Shown here: in pieces, positions 22,101-37,100 of the stretch
How positions within the stretch are numbered: position 1 is the stretch's first letter
How the letters are laid out: each line of letters begins with the position of its first letter
Source: Owenia fusiformis
Lineage: Eukaryota > Annelida > Polychaeta > Sabellida > Oweniidae
NCBI GenBank assembly: GCA_903813345.2
Contig: CAIIXF020000009.1
Location: forward strand, 6,070,030 to 6,134,029
DNA length: 64,000 nt
Reading direction: 5' to 3'
The notes under the pieces: model-generated
Seen by the model: the letters and a program-made list of their open reading frames with translations, nothing else
Told to the model about the DNA's origin: nothing
Databases searched by the model: none
Translations under genes and position numbers: made by a program

Positions 22101-25100
22101 GAAAAGCAAGCCAAGAATATATGGGTACAAACTGACAATAATTTTGAATACTTTCAGGAAAATGTTGCAATATGGAATGGCAGGAAGCTAGTCGTGTATG
22201 AAATAACAGGAGACAAATCTACTATACGCGCAGCAGGGACATTTTCCACTGAATCAACAATATGCAGCTTATATGAGCAAAATGTCTACACAATAGAACA
22301 GGGCAAAGTACAAGTTCGAACATTCCAGGTGGGTATTCTTTTTCTCTTGGTTATTTTGGGTTAGATATAGGTGCATTGTACATTGTACGCTTTCCTTGGC
22401 TGAGTTCTTTATGGAGTGGATTTAGATTTAAGTTCCATTCCATGGTTTTATTTTAATTCTTTGCTTTAAGTGTACATTTTAAGGGTCTCCCGAACTATGT
22501 CAAAATTTTACACAATTTGTTAACATCTTTTGTGATACAATGTCCCTATTCCTTTTGGTTGAATACTTATTTTTAATAGCATGCTTGTCCAAAATCATGG
22601 AGTGAAAATGTTCAAGAAATACAGAATGTACCATGCCCTTAAATAAATAATAAAATAAGGTTTGTAATGTCATGCTTTTGAAAAGAATGCTTCCAACATT
22701 TTTACTCTTTATTCTTTCCTATCACTTAACATAAAAAAAATTGATTGATTCTCAAGCAGTAAATAAGAAGGTATATTATTGGTTATGATATATAGAACCC
22801 ATCGTAAGCATATCATAATCATATCGCACTGTCCTACCAAAGGTAATCCTATAATCCTAGATGTAATTAAGTTCCATCTGTTTTTTATCAAACTTAAAAG
22901 GCAATACATTGTTGTCCTTTGCAAAAGGGCATGTATCTGTCATGAGTGAATTGAAGTCATTATTTGATGTGTTTTTATGTCTACAGGGCACCGTAAAGCA
23001 GCTGATTAGTTTCACAGAGGTAGAGGGTCAACCTGTAACACTGGAAGTCTGTTCACCACATTTCCTCATAGTCGGCACAGAGAATGGAATCATTAAACTA
23101 TTTGACTTATCCAGAAGGTATGGTATAAGAAAAACTATGTTCTTTATATTTATTGCTTGAGGCCAATGATTGATATGAAAGTTGAGGTTTTATTACACTA
23201 GTCTGAGATTGAATTTTTCAAATACTGGATTCATGTAATGCATATGTGAAGAAGTCAGTGTTTGATGAAAATCTGACTTAAAATTTTGGTTTTTAGTGTT
23301 TCAACTTAAAGAATTAATAGCTGACATCTCTTTTCACCATATTATTTTCTGATCATCATTCAGCATCGATGTACTTACACTTTTGTAATTCCTATCAAAT
23401 GGTTACATTTTGACATGTTAATGCACTCCTACCAAATGGTCACATAGTGACATGTTAATGCATTCCTACCAAATGGTCACATTTTGACATGTTAATGCAT
23501 TCCTACCAAATGGTCACATTTTGACATGTTAATGCCTTGTTCTTTTTAATTTTGGATGAAATCACCTGATTTGTCTCATATGTGTTCCAGGGAGGCCAAG
23601 CAGATAGGAACTGCAAAGAATATGACTGACGTCATCTCACATTTTGGAGGATTTGTATCACTCAGGTGTAACTGTGCTGGAAATAAAGTCAGTCTTTGTA
23701 TTAAAAAGGTGAATATTTTCAGAAATATATTCATAAATGTTCCTGTATATTAGAATCCAATAAAATACACATTTGTCTTATGTTAGAAAATATGTATGTA
23801 TCTAATGTAAGAACAAATGTATGCAAAACTTAACTTATAATCTGTGTATGTTCATATGTTCTCCAGCCCAATGGTAGCACAGACAGTAAACTGTATATTT
23901 GGAACACTGAACTAGACACTCTACAGTACTTTAACTTTGAGACTGGTAAAGGAGAACAAGATGACTTCGCTCCTGGTACAATGGAAAGTGATCAGGAAAC
24001 TGCAGAAGAGAGGTATGCTGTCAAAAATATGTTTCAAATACAAAATGTACTTGTATTTACAAATTATGACTTATTAGTGTATTGCTCATGCTTCTGTTTA
24101 TAACATACCTTATTGTCTGTGTAACTCAGGTATCCCCTCATGAAATTTAGATTTTATTGGGCACCTTATTTTCTGTAATCTTTTTACAGTCTGTTGTGAG
24201 AAATATGTTTCAAATACTTATATTTTCAAGTTATGGCAAATAAAGTACAGTATTTTATTCAATGATAGTGCTGGCAGTCTGGAGATCATTAACAGATCTT
24301 GTTCTGAATGGTTAAAAATTCCTAAATGAGTTGTATCCATGGATATAATGATGTCATAGTAAAAGAACAATGCACTTTACACCAGTGTAGGACTCGGTAG
24401 CAATTCATGAAGTACAGATTTTCTTGGGCGCGCTATTTTCTGAATCATTAACTAACTAACATTAAAGATACTTTCAGGTGATCTTTATATATCAAAACCT
24501 TGTATGTTTTCATACCTTATTTGTTGTATTCTTCTTATTTTTTTGTATTATTCTTTAAATGTAATGTGTCTTTATTTAACATATTTCTATCATCATTATT
24601 GTTGACTTCTGTTAACTACCTCTTTTAACCTCATTTATTTAATATATAACAAATGTTGTATCATATATGAATTAATTCTTTTACTCTATTTTATTTGAGA
24701 TTTTGTTGTCCTAAACATTTTTGAATTTTCCATTATTTTTCCATTTAATTGTGTATTACCTGATGTCCCTTGTATGAATGTGTCTCACTTGTAGAAGAGC
24801 TAAACCTGCCAGGTCACATAAGTATATGCTGTTTAGACCAGGGTCGCATAAACCCCCTGGCTCTAAGAAGCCCTCTAGGTACTACATAATGTATATTGTT
24901 ATCCCAACACCACCCAGCATGAATTTGAAATGTTTCCCACCTCCTTCCCTGTTGAACCACCTTGCATGCCCTCGTTGACTGAGTTATATTTCCCTTCTTT
25001 CTGATGAGTGGAATGAAACGTTTCCCACCTCCATCCCCATCGAACCACCTTGCATGTCCTCGTTGACTGAGTATATTTCCCTTCATTCTGATGAGTGGAA

Positions 25101-28100
25101 TGAAATGTTTCCCACCTCCATCCCTGTTGAACCACCTTGCATGTCCCCACTGACTGATTATATTTCCCTCTTTCTGATGAGTGGAATGAAACGTTTCCCA
25201 CCACCTTCCCCATTGAACCCCCTTGCATGTCCTCGTTGACTGAGTATATTTCCCTTCATTCTGATGAGTGGAATGAAATGTTTCCCACCTCCATCCCTGT
25301 TGAACCACCTTGCATGTCCCCACTGACTGATTATATTTCCCTCTTTCTGATGAGTGGAATGAAACGTTTCCCACCTCCATCCCCATCGAACCACCTTGAA
25401 TGTCCCCACTGACTGATTATATTTCCCTCTTTCTGATGAGTGGAATGAAACGTTTCCCACCACCTTCCCCATTGAACCCCCTTGCATGTCCTCGTTGACT
25501 GAGTTATATTTCCCTTCATTCTGATGAGTGGAATGAAATGTTTCCCACCTCCTTCCCTGTTGAACCACCTTGCATTTCCTCGTTGACTGAGTATATTTCC
25601 CTTCTTTCTGATGAGTGGAATGAAATGTTTCCCACCTCCTTCCCTGTTGAACCACCTTGCATTTCCTCGTTGACTGAGTATAGTTCCCTTCTTTCTGATG
25701 AGTGGAATGAAATGTTTCCCACCTCCTTCCCTGTGGAACCACCTTGCATGTCCCCACTGACTGAGTATATTTCCCTTCTTTCTGATGAGTGGAATGAAAT
25801 GTTTCCCACCTCCTTCCCTGTTGAACCACCTTTCATGTCCTCGTTGACTGAGTATATTTCCCTTCATTTTGATGAGTGGAATGAAATGTTTCCCACTTCC
25901 ATCCCCATCGAACCACCTTGCATGTCCCCACTGACTGAGTATATTTCGCTTCTTTCTGATGAGTGGAATGAAACGTTTCCCGCCTCCTTCCCTGTTGAAC
26001 CACCTTGCATGTCCCCACTGACTGAGTATATTTCCCTTCTTTCTGATGAGTGGAATGAAATGTTTCCCACCTCCTTCCCTGTTGAACCACCTTTCATGTC
26101 CTCGTTGACTGAGTATATTTCCCTTCTTTCTGATGAGTGGAATGAAATGTTTCCCACTTCCATCCCCATCGAACCACCTTGCATGTCCCCACTGACTGAG
26201 TATATTTCCCTTCTTTCTGATTAGTGGAATGAAATGTTTCCCACCTCCTTCCCTGTTTAACCACCTTGCATTTCCTCGTTGACTGAGTATATTTCCCTTC
26301 TTTCTGATGAGTTGAATGAAACGTTTCCCACTTCCATCCCCATCGAACCACCTTGCATGTCCCCACTGACTGAGTATATTTCCCTTCTTTCTGATGAGTG
26401 GAATGAAATGTTTCCCACTTCCATCCCCATTGAAACCACCTTGCATGTTACTGTTGACTTCCCCTTTTCCTCACGTAACACAGCATTTATTATAGGTGAC
26501 TTTAGGAAATTGTAACACATACATACCAAACCCTAGAATTAGTAAAACCCAAATATCAACAAAACTCTAATATTCCCCAGGCTTAATCTTGGATTATTGC
26601 TGTCTGGCAGTTTCAAACATAGACTGGTTTAAGATTTGTGATTGATTGAAATTATTCAGCACTAACCATTTACATACAGTCGTACTTGAAAATCCCATAT
26701 TATAATAAGTCTGGATGGATGTACACAAATTCAAATGATCTGGCAAATCTGATTTTGTTCTCTGAGAGGAGAAAACTGAAAGTGTCAAGTGGCTAAAAGA
26801 GAAATATTCTAGCAGGCTCCATGATTTTTTCTGTCATGACTTATTTGTCGGTATTATGATGAAATCATTCAAATATTTGAAACAATTGGAAAAATCTTGA
26901 TCTTTATCCATTCAATGCTGGATTAATATAAAATTCCTCTGCATGCTTGATTGATTTTAGGATTGGCATCTGTATACAATCAATTTATGATTAAAATTAG
27001 CTTCATGTTTTCCCTTGTTATTTTTTATTTTGACAGAACATTTTTTAATTTAATTTTAATTTGATTTAATGCGTTATACATGTATGCACATGCACCATTT
27101 TATATAATGTAATGTATAAGATGCATTTATAGTAGGTCTAGGTAAATGTACATTCTAAATTTTACATCCACAATTTCACAATATTTATTTGTATAAATTC
27201 AATTGTAATTCAGGGTACAGACCCTTCAATACCAGATTATATTACATCCCTCTTTTAAATGAGGCCAATTTTTTCAAAAGCGCAATTCCCATTGGCTTTG
27301 GGTCTCAGAGCACTTGCAATGTTCTAGAGTAGTTCTTTGTGCCTGGGTAAATGGCCAGACCTTTCAAAAAACCTTGATGAATGCTTTATTTTTGGTCAAA
27401 AGCAAGGAGCACACTAAGTCTCTTTTGTCAAAACTCAGACTATGAAATCAGTTAGTTTAAATGTCTCCTAGTCCCTTGTTATGGCCTCATCTGCCACATT
27501 GACTCGTTACAATTTCATTATGCATACTATATATTGTTCTTTTGAGACATTGTTTATTCCAATTTCAGAGGAAAGAACCAAGCAGCTCGTGATATTGCAG
27601 GTAGATTCCCAATCTCCCATTTCTGGGATCCATTGGAGACTAAACTACTGGTGTGTGAGACTAAATCATTGCCTAACCAACAGAGCAAGCTGAACCAAAG
27701 TATTTCTCTTACATCATCCATGTCTAGGGCTACTCTAGAACAACCGGTAAGTACAGTTAAGCTCTTGACTGCCTGAATTCATTATTACATTTTGGACCCC
27801 CTTTATAGACCCTATGTTATTCAAAGCTGTATTTTCCTGTTCAAGGAATATTTATAATTACGGAAAACTAGAATTATGTTTTCTAAGATTTGATCAGTTT
27901 TCTTTTATAAAAACTGAGGGGGATTCAGGCTCTTCATAAGCAGAACAACTTTGTATGTCTCTTGCATCATCAATGTTTTGGACTGCCTCAGGCTCATCAC
28001 TGAACAATATTTGAACAATCCTCGTAATTTCTTAACAAAATGACCGGTATTATTTGCACTGTTGAGAAATGATCGTGTTATTTGTTATTTCAGCCAGAGG

Positions 28101-31100
28101 TGATGATTGTTTCTCTGTTCGTAACACCAGAGAATGGGGTCCTCATTCAAGACAGTTTCTCTATGAAGAAGTCTCACAGCTCTATGCTTGGTATGCAGGT
28201 GCCCTATTACTACTTTGCTAGGAAGGTAAGTGATGCCAGGCTATCAGCTATTGTCAATGGCCTTATGTATTGGTTGAATGACAATTAAATATATTCAGTG
28301 GAATACCTCTGTAAGTGGAACATCTCTGTAAGTTGAACACTTCAAAGTCATATTACCAATTTACCATCCTCCGATCACAGGGCTTCAAAATCCAGAATAT
28401 ATTCTTTCTTTTTACCCCCTGCGATAAGCAGTTAGCATTTCCCCGATTAAGAACTCACAATCTGATTGGCTGTCGCAACACTGCGACAGAAATCATGTAT
28501 AAGTCATTGCGCATAATTAGATCACCTGATTCAGTTAAATCGGGCGCTTCCGAATTGGTTATAGCAGGGGGAAGAAGGAGGTACGGATTCTGGATACCCG
28601 CTTAGGAGGATGCCAATTTACTTAATGTAAAATTAACCTTAAAACTTGAATATTAGTAGACTTTGATCAGTGATGTATTATTTGTCCCTCCAAGATCACT
28701 CATGAAAATGCTTACTCATCTTCTTTTTGAAAATAACCTTGTTTAGAATTTTATTTTCAGAACTAGCAAATATATGTACTTAATCTAACTTAAATAAGGA
28801 CATCTCTGTACACAGTTTAGTTGGGAAAACGGAAAACTAATATAAAATCATTTTATAGGCAGAGGATACAGACAAAGCCGATGCCAATGCCGCACTAGAC
28901 GAGAGCATGAATCGTCCACAGACCACTGCAGCGCCATCTTTCACATCAAAGGCTGTTTCACGACGTACTATGCGTGATTTCATTGGTCTAGAGGATGCAG
29001 ATAAGAATGCGCGTGATGCCATGATGAACTTTAGCTTCTATCTGACTATAGGGAATATGGATGAAGCATTCAAGGCTATTAAATTAATCAGGAGGTATGC
29101 ATGCTTTTTATGTCCCATCACATTACCATATAGTGTTTACTTATAAAACTTGTGAGGGAGGGGGGATTAGACACTGTTTTCTTTTTGTGTTCTGTAACCA
29201 TTTTGGGTACTTTCCCATTGACACTTGCGCTGATACATATTGTTAAAATCATAGACATTTTATTAGAAATTGAGGTAAATCAATTCTCAAATCATTTTAT
29301 TTGTAAAAAAGTTACATATGATCTTTATCTACCATATCGTTTGAGACACATTTTCATATTCCTTTGATAGAGAATGGGATGCACTTTCAAGATTAATTCC
29401 CTTCTATTCTATTTTGGATAACATGCAATTTCTTTTAATTTTTTTTATTTTGAAATACCCCATTGTCTTAGTATAATGTGCATGAGCCAAAGTGAATAAC
29501 TATTAGATAAGGGGAGGTTTCAAAAGTGTGATGTCAGATCGAAAACTAAGTAAATCTGGTTAGGGGGGGGGGGGGGGTTCAAAGCCACTTCAGCTTGCTA
29601 TCTGACATATCTTCAAATTCTCAAAGCGGAAGTCAGTGATCAACTTTCATGATATTTAGTTTTTTTTGGGGGGAGGGGGGGGGGGGGTCAAAGTCAAAAC
29701 TAGATTTATTTAGTTTCCGATCCGACATCAAACTTTTGATGCCTCCCATAAGGAAATTGAATGTCATAAGATAGTAGAACATCATAAAAACATTTAGTAC
29801 TGCCACCCATTATCAATAACAAAACATGGTCATTGTTTTTATTCATATTATATTACAAGCATTATATTTTAATTCATGATATCATTTAATATAATTTGAA
29901 TTTTTAACATTGATAACTTATCTAAAGATACAGCATACCAAAACATTAACAGTACACTGTACATTGAAAATATTAGATTTTTTAGCATCTCTCAGTTTAT
30001 CTCATTTCACATTTTTTATATAACATGTTTTTATCTATACTGGTATGTAATGCAATTGATTTATAATTTTGAAAAACTGTCAGTATATCTCATAAATAAT
30101 GTCAGAATAGAATAATCTATTTGGAGTCTGTGTGACTAATCTAAATTAAAATGGTTTTTAAAATTGCTGTTTTTGTGGTTTGATACCATAGAATCATATA
30201 CATAACTTTGACCTGTAGTCTTAACAGCAAATTAACTATTGCTCAGTAAACACAATTATAACATTGTTCAACATAGTTAATAACCAGTTATACTGCTGAC
30301 ACCTATATGAAGCAACAACCAAAGATGGGGTATTCCTATGATGTATCTATAGATATTCAGATTGTATCAGATAACTGTAAATTAGTGTTTTAAATTCTTT
30401 CTTTTGATTAGTTTATTGTTATCTATTCATAGTCCGTGTATCAATGCTGAGGTCATATCCATGTTAACATTTCACTATCTTTATATCAAAGCCTTAGTCC
30501 CTATCCATGTTAACAATTAATATAGCTATTTGTATCCATGTTGATATTCATTGTTCAATTACGATTCATATATCAGTCCTATTGCTATTTGTATCCATGT
30601 TGATATTCATTGTTCAATTACAATTTATATATCAGTCCTATGGCTGGTTATAGTCCCATGCAGACATTCCATTTTCAGTTACTGTCTATACCTAATGACG
30701 AACAGGTCTCTACTGTCCTGATCTCCAACAATAAGATCACCTTCATTGTTTATTATAACACTTCGTGGAGACTTCATACCATCCTCAGGTTCAAGCAAGT
30801 ACTTGATGAATTTACAGTTCTGGTCAAGCAGTACAACTCTATGGTTGTCTCTGTCAGCAATGATAAGGTTGTTATCAGGATCAATGCAGACACATTCTGG
30901 AGCATCAAGCTGTTCAGGTCCTCCACCATATGTACCATACTTATTGACTTCTTCTCCCTGCATTGTGAATCCTTTCACACAATGTGCACCATATTCTGAT
31001 ATAAACACAGTACTATTATTATTTATTGTAACATAGTATGGGTCTGTGAGGTGACCCTTGCCAATAGTATCTTGTATCTTTCCATCATTGTAATCAACAA

Positions 31101-34100
31101 GATAAACACACTTGTCAGTGTTGTCAACAACTAGCAGTCCTTTACCTGGTGCTTCACATATACCCCAGGGGTCTTTGCATTTCCCTATGTTCTTCTGGTG
31201 GACAAGGTTGTGGTTGTGAATACTGATACATTTGTTACTGTAATCAGTTGCTGCATATAAGTTGCCCTGCATACAACATACATCAATGAAATTACCTTTT
31301 GCTGTGTGCAGTTTGGTGAAGGTGTCAGCAGCATAGCTAGACATACCACCTGATGGCTCATGGCATAATACAATGGTATTGTTGTACCCTTTTGTGGCAC
31401 CATATATTTTCTTTACACCTGGATTCTTGTCACCTAGTTTAACTTCTCTTGTTACATTGCTCTTATGTATTCGCCCCATTTTAGCGCTGTCTAGGGTTTC
31501 AGGTTGCTGTAATTTCACCATGTTGGCAGGATCTAATGTTCCAGGTTGATACGTGTATTTGTCCACAGGGTCCTCATCTTCTTCAGGTATTCTTCCCCAA
31601 TCTTGGAGCTTCTTCGCTGTATCAGTGCTTGAATTCATGATGTCAACAGGATGACCGTGTTTTATAAGAGCTGTAAGGTGAAGAAGGGTACTTTCAGCAA
31701 TTCCCTTTTCTAACTCATGCTGGTTTTGCTTGGCCTGAATCACCTTTGTTTTCTCGTGAGCCACAGCTTTAGCTTCATTTTGAAGTTTTTTATGATTCTC
31801 ATTTTGTTCTTTATGTCGCCTCGCCAACTGTTCATCTAGTTCTTTATGGAGCTTTGCAAAATGTTCATCCAGTTCTTTACATTTTGCAGCATGATCTGTA
31901 TCAATCTCTTTAAGTAAAGACTCTCTGTTTCCCTGATATGATTGAAGCATGTCACTTGAATCTTGGATGAACTTCTCGAACAATTCCTTTCTTTGATTGG
32001 CAAGTCCAAAAAGGGCAGAAATATTTTGTTTCTCCTTATCAGCTGCTTCTTCAATGGCTTCACACTTATGTCCTGGATGTTCTGTAATACAGCAATGTGT
32101 GCATACGATGGCTTTATCTTTTGAACAGAAAAACTTAAGCGGCTGATCCTGATGTTTCGGGCATTGTATGTTGCGTTTGACATAGTTGTCCAGCGCTAGT
32201 CTGGCATCTTTCTCTGGATCTCCAGTTAAATCATACATGTTGTGGGATCTGGTACCTTGAGACCGCTTATGCGACTTGTTACATGCCTGGCATAGGTTTT
32301 CAGCACATTCAACACAACGTGATACAGCTGGCACATCATCACCTTCCTGGGCACAGATGTCGCAATTAGCCTTCAAGTTCTTATCACGTGACAGTTGATT
32401 TTCGAGGATTTCAACCATAGAGTTGATGGTAATATTAGTATGGTAGTCATCAACACAATTCTTTGGAATTTCATGTTTGGCATTGCATATTGGACATGGA
32501 AATGTTTTATCTCTTTTCCCCTTATTTTTCTCGATCCAAGTTTTAAGACAGTTCTTACAGTAGGAGTGTCCACAGCTAAGGGATTTGGCATTTTTCAATG
32601 TCCCAGTGCAGATAATACAGGTCAACAGCTCTTGGTATTCATCAATCAAAGCATTTTTTGGACTCAAATATGCCATTTTATCTTTTTTGGACAGTCACGA
32701 TTGTACTCAAGAAGTTGAGGTGTTGGAGTTTGCTTTTATCTATAAGTACACAACAATTTATTTTTAAGATAAGTAGACAGCACTTGAAATAAATTATTAC
32801 ACAATGTCATGAGGCGATGTGACTAAAAATATTCTAGAAAAATAAGCACTTGAACTTCACTTGCAATGTAGAGTCAGTCCTTGACAACATATTGATAAAT
32901 GATTGCCTACAAAAATAAATCAATTTTTAATGATATAAAATTAATTATGCAGCAGCACCCTTTCCTCTCCTGTCCTTGATATAAACTGACATTATCTTGG
33001 AGTAGCAGTTCAGTACAGTTCCATGCCATTTTCCAGGGTTCAAATGATGCACCATCCAAAGAATAAATTGCTAGCTACTATACATGTTGCTGATTGTTAT
33101 ATGGACAACCACTGAACACTGTTATATTTAAACTCCATGTCTGTTGCTTTATTTTGATTCATTTCTTATCATAAATGCCAAATCACACAAACAATTGTTG
33201 TGACTATTTTACCCATCTGTGGACATTGATTCCTGTTTTAAATGTGTCTAAAATATGTGGCACACTCATTTATTTTGCCTTTAAGGTGGATCCACGTGGT
33301 GTTTTAATAAAAACTCATAGGATCACCAATATATTTCTTGAATTAGAAAACACTTGAACATTAAATGAAAATTTGAATATCATAAGACACAGAACTTAAT
33401 GTCAAAAACATTTTGATAAATAAGTTGGAATTATAACAAATTGGTTCTAAATCTATTTCACACATACAGAACTACCTTAAACCTATAATTTAATTTGATT
33501 TTAATTGAAACATTTTCTTGTCACCTTAGAGTTCAGCCCTAACTGTAATAATGATACCAAAACTTGCATATTCTATGTGTACATGTGAAATATGCCATTA
33601 ATTATGATTGCCTTAACAATTTTCTTTTAAATTCCAACTAACAAATAAGTGTGGTATTACTGAGCTGCAAATTCTTCAAACCATCAATGCAAAATCTCTC
33701 TGACAATAATGTAACAATTGCTGGGTCCTTGTGGGTAATGGTGCTGATGGCAAATGATTTTAATGGGGATTAATATAGTTCAATGGAGGTCGAGCATAGG
33801 TACCTTTAATACTTTACATATTTCATCTTCAAAAGATCCCTCATCCCGGAAAATACCCTGTTGCTGTCCACCCATAATTAAGATTTTATGCATTGTGATC
33901 CTCTCACTTTTCACTGCATATTACTTACTTGATAACTGGTTTTCTCCCATGGTAGAGAAACACCTTAATTCAATATTTATCATCATCGCAGCTGGAGGTT
34001 TACTTCTAAACCAAGTGCTTCAGGTACTCATTTCCATGAGTATTTTTGTTAACTTAATTAAACATAGAAACAATACCATAAATCCAAGATTTATCTTAAC

Positions 34101-37100
34101 AAACTCATTTGTTTATACTATAACGGCTTGTTTAACTCCTGGACTTGCCATTTACTTTTATCAGCCAAACACCATTCAGTTAACTCTACTTTTATCAGGA
34201 GACATCCATATGAATCCTGGTCCAACCAGTCCTCTAGGAGTAAACATACTTTTCTCCAATATCAGAAGCATAGGGGCTAATTATGGGGCTCGCTTTCAAG
34301 CATTAGACCACAGAATCATGGAAAATAATGCAAATATTATAGGACTCTGTGAGGTAGGAAACCTTTCTGATTCAAAAATTACTGAAGAATTTTCAATTAC
34401 AGGTTTCCATAAGCCTTACTATTCCTCCAAACATAGAGGCCTTATGATTTATGCCCACAATAATCTTCTCATTAAAGAAAGACCAGATCTTGATTTCCCT
34501 GAACTGGGTGGTCTTTGGCTTGAAGTAAAGGTGAAGGGTAGGAAAATAATGTATGGTGTTTTTTATAGGTCTCCAAGCCAGACTGCACAAGAACGCTTTG
34601 AATTTTGCCAAGCTCTTGAAAGAAATATATCTCTAGTCAAGGCTGATAAACCTAATCTTATCATTTTTAATGGTGATTTTAACGCGAAATCCAAAACCTG
34701 GTGGCTAGATGGCACTGAGGATGCCATTGGCCAGAATTTAAATGATATATTTTTCCAAAATGGTTTCGACCAACTTGTTAAAGGTCCAACACGTGTTACT
34801 ACCTCTTCAAAATCATGTATCGATCTGACCTGTACAAATGATAGATTGCTTGTAGGTGATGTTCAAATTCTGGACCCAATTGGGAATACTGACCATAGTA
34901 CCTTATTATTTAAAGTTGATTTACCTGGTTATGCTTCTACACCTGCACTTAAAACCATATGGAAATATGACCAAGCAGATACTCATATGTTAAATCAAGC
35001 TATAACTAATCATGATTGGAATAATTTCTTTAATAACTATCGAAATCTAGACTCTCTTACAAAAGACTTTACCAGTTTTTTGCTCAAAATTTTTAGGAAA
35101 CATATTCCCAACAAGTTGAAACGTATTAAGGAAAATGACAGACCCTGGTTTAATAGTAAACTTTCCCATGAATTAGGCAAGAAAGCTAAACTTTATAAAA
35201 GATTTCAACATCAGAACACTGATCAAAATAACAATGCATATAAGACTCAGTCAAATTTATGTAAAACCTTGATTTGTGACGCTAAGGTAAACTACACAAA
35301 TTCAATAATCTCCCACCTATCTGAAGAAAAATCTTCTAGCATTGGTTTTTGGTCCAATATCAAGAAACTCCTGGGTAAAAATGTTAAAAATCCAATTCCA
35401 ACAATCCTCAATCAACAACTTGACAAAATTGCCGAAACTAAAGAAGAAAAAGCAGAAATGTTCTTGCACTATTTTTCTCAGACTTATCATTCTGGTACCC
35501 AAAATCAAACCCTTGATGTTAACTTTCCTCTTCGTACCAACAACCTTGTTGAAATCTCTCTCACAACTGTCGAAGAAGTTAAAACTATCATTCAAAACCT
35601 TGACTCCTCGAAAGCATGCGGAGCTGATGATATCACTGTCAAAATGCTACAACTGTGCTCTGAATCTATTTCCATTCCTTTATGCACCTTATTTAACAAA
35701 ATCATTGAAACTGGAATTTTCCCTGATTATTGGAAACTTGGGATAATATGTCCTATCTTTAAAAAGGGTGATAAAAATAACATTAAGAATTACAGACCTA
35801 TAACTCTGCTTAGTATTGTATCTAAAATTTTGGAAAGAATAATTCACAAGCAAATGATGGACCACCTCCTTAAACATGACCTTTTCTTCAAACACCAATC
35901 AGGATTTTTAAAGGGCCACAGTACAGAACACCAGTTACTTGCAATAAATCATTTAATTTCATCAAATTTTGAAAATGGACTAGACACTCGCGGAATATTC
36001 CTTGACATTTCGGCCGCGTTTGATCGCGTACCGCACAACCTAATGGTCAGAAAACTTAAGGCATATGGTTTTAATGGAAATTTCCTAGAGCTTTTTAAAT
36101 CATACCTTTCAAACAGACAAATTAAAGTTAATGTGGAAGGACAACTTTCAAATTCATCAGATGAACACTTCATTGATCTATCTGTACCTCAAGGAAGTAT
36201 AATTGGGCCAATTATGTTTCTCCTTTATATAAATGATCTGCCTGATAGGTTAAATTCAAAATCATTCATCTATGCTGATGACACATCTTTATATGTGCCC
36301 TGTACTCCAAATGACCCAGTCTCTCATCAAATTTTACAATCTGATCTTCAGACAGTTGAAGAATGGTCAAAATTATGGAAACTTGACTTTAAACCGGAAA
36401 AATCAGTTGAAATTGTTTTCTCAAAAGTAAAAAATGAAAATTATCCATTTTTGACTCTTAACAATGCAAAAATCCAAAGAAAAAATCATCATAAACACCT
36501 TGGCTATATTCTTGACTCAACCTTATCAGGATCCCCACACATCTCTTATATCTGCGACAAAGTCCAAACTGCACTAAATCCTTTAAAATCCCTTAAATTC
36601 AAATTAAACTCAAAAATACTCGAAACAATGTATAAATCATATATAAAACCCCTTTTTGAATATTGTGATATATTATATCACAATAGTAATCTAAAAGATC
36701 TCAAAAATCTTGACCGGCTGCAATACCAGGCTGCCCTCATATGCTCTGGAGCACTACATGGCTCCAGCACATCTAAGACATTAAATATTTTAAATTGGCC
36801 TGATCTAACTTTCATAAGAGATTACCACTTTAAGAAAACTATGTACAATATCCAAAATGATAGGGCACCCTCCTATGTAACTGATATATTTCGACCATTC
36901 AAAAACCACAACCCAAGACAACTCCGATATATTCGTGATTACCAAATTCCTCTTAATATATCTACAAAATTCAGAAGATCACCATGTATACAGTTGATGG
37001 AAAAATGGGACTCAGTCCCCAGCAATATCAAAAATAGCCCATCTTCTTATTCATTCAAAAATGAGATCAAATATAAAAACAAAATTATATCAACTTCCAA

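Noticed and set aside
25331-26446. 371-codon and other long - strand ORFs across the minisatellite
   Set aside because: The 87 bp period is divisible by three, so long open frames arise automatically on both strands. There is no start context, splice support or domain.
24925-26447. CRISPR-like regular repeat
   Set aside because: Units are contiguous and wholly repeated, with no unique spacers, in an animal intron.
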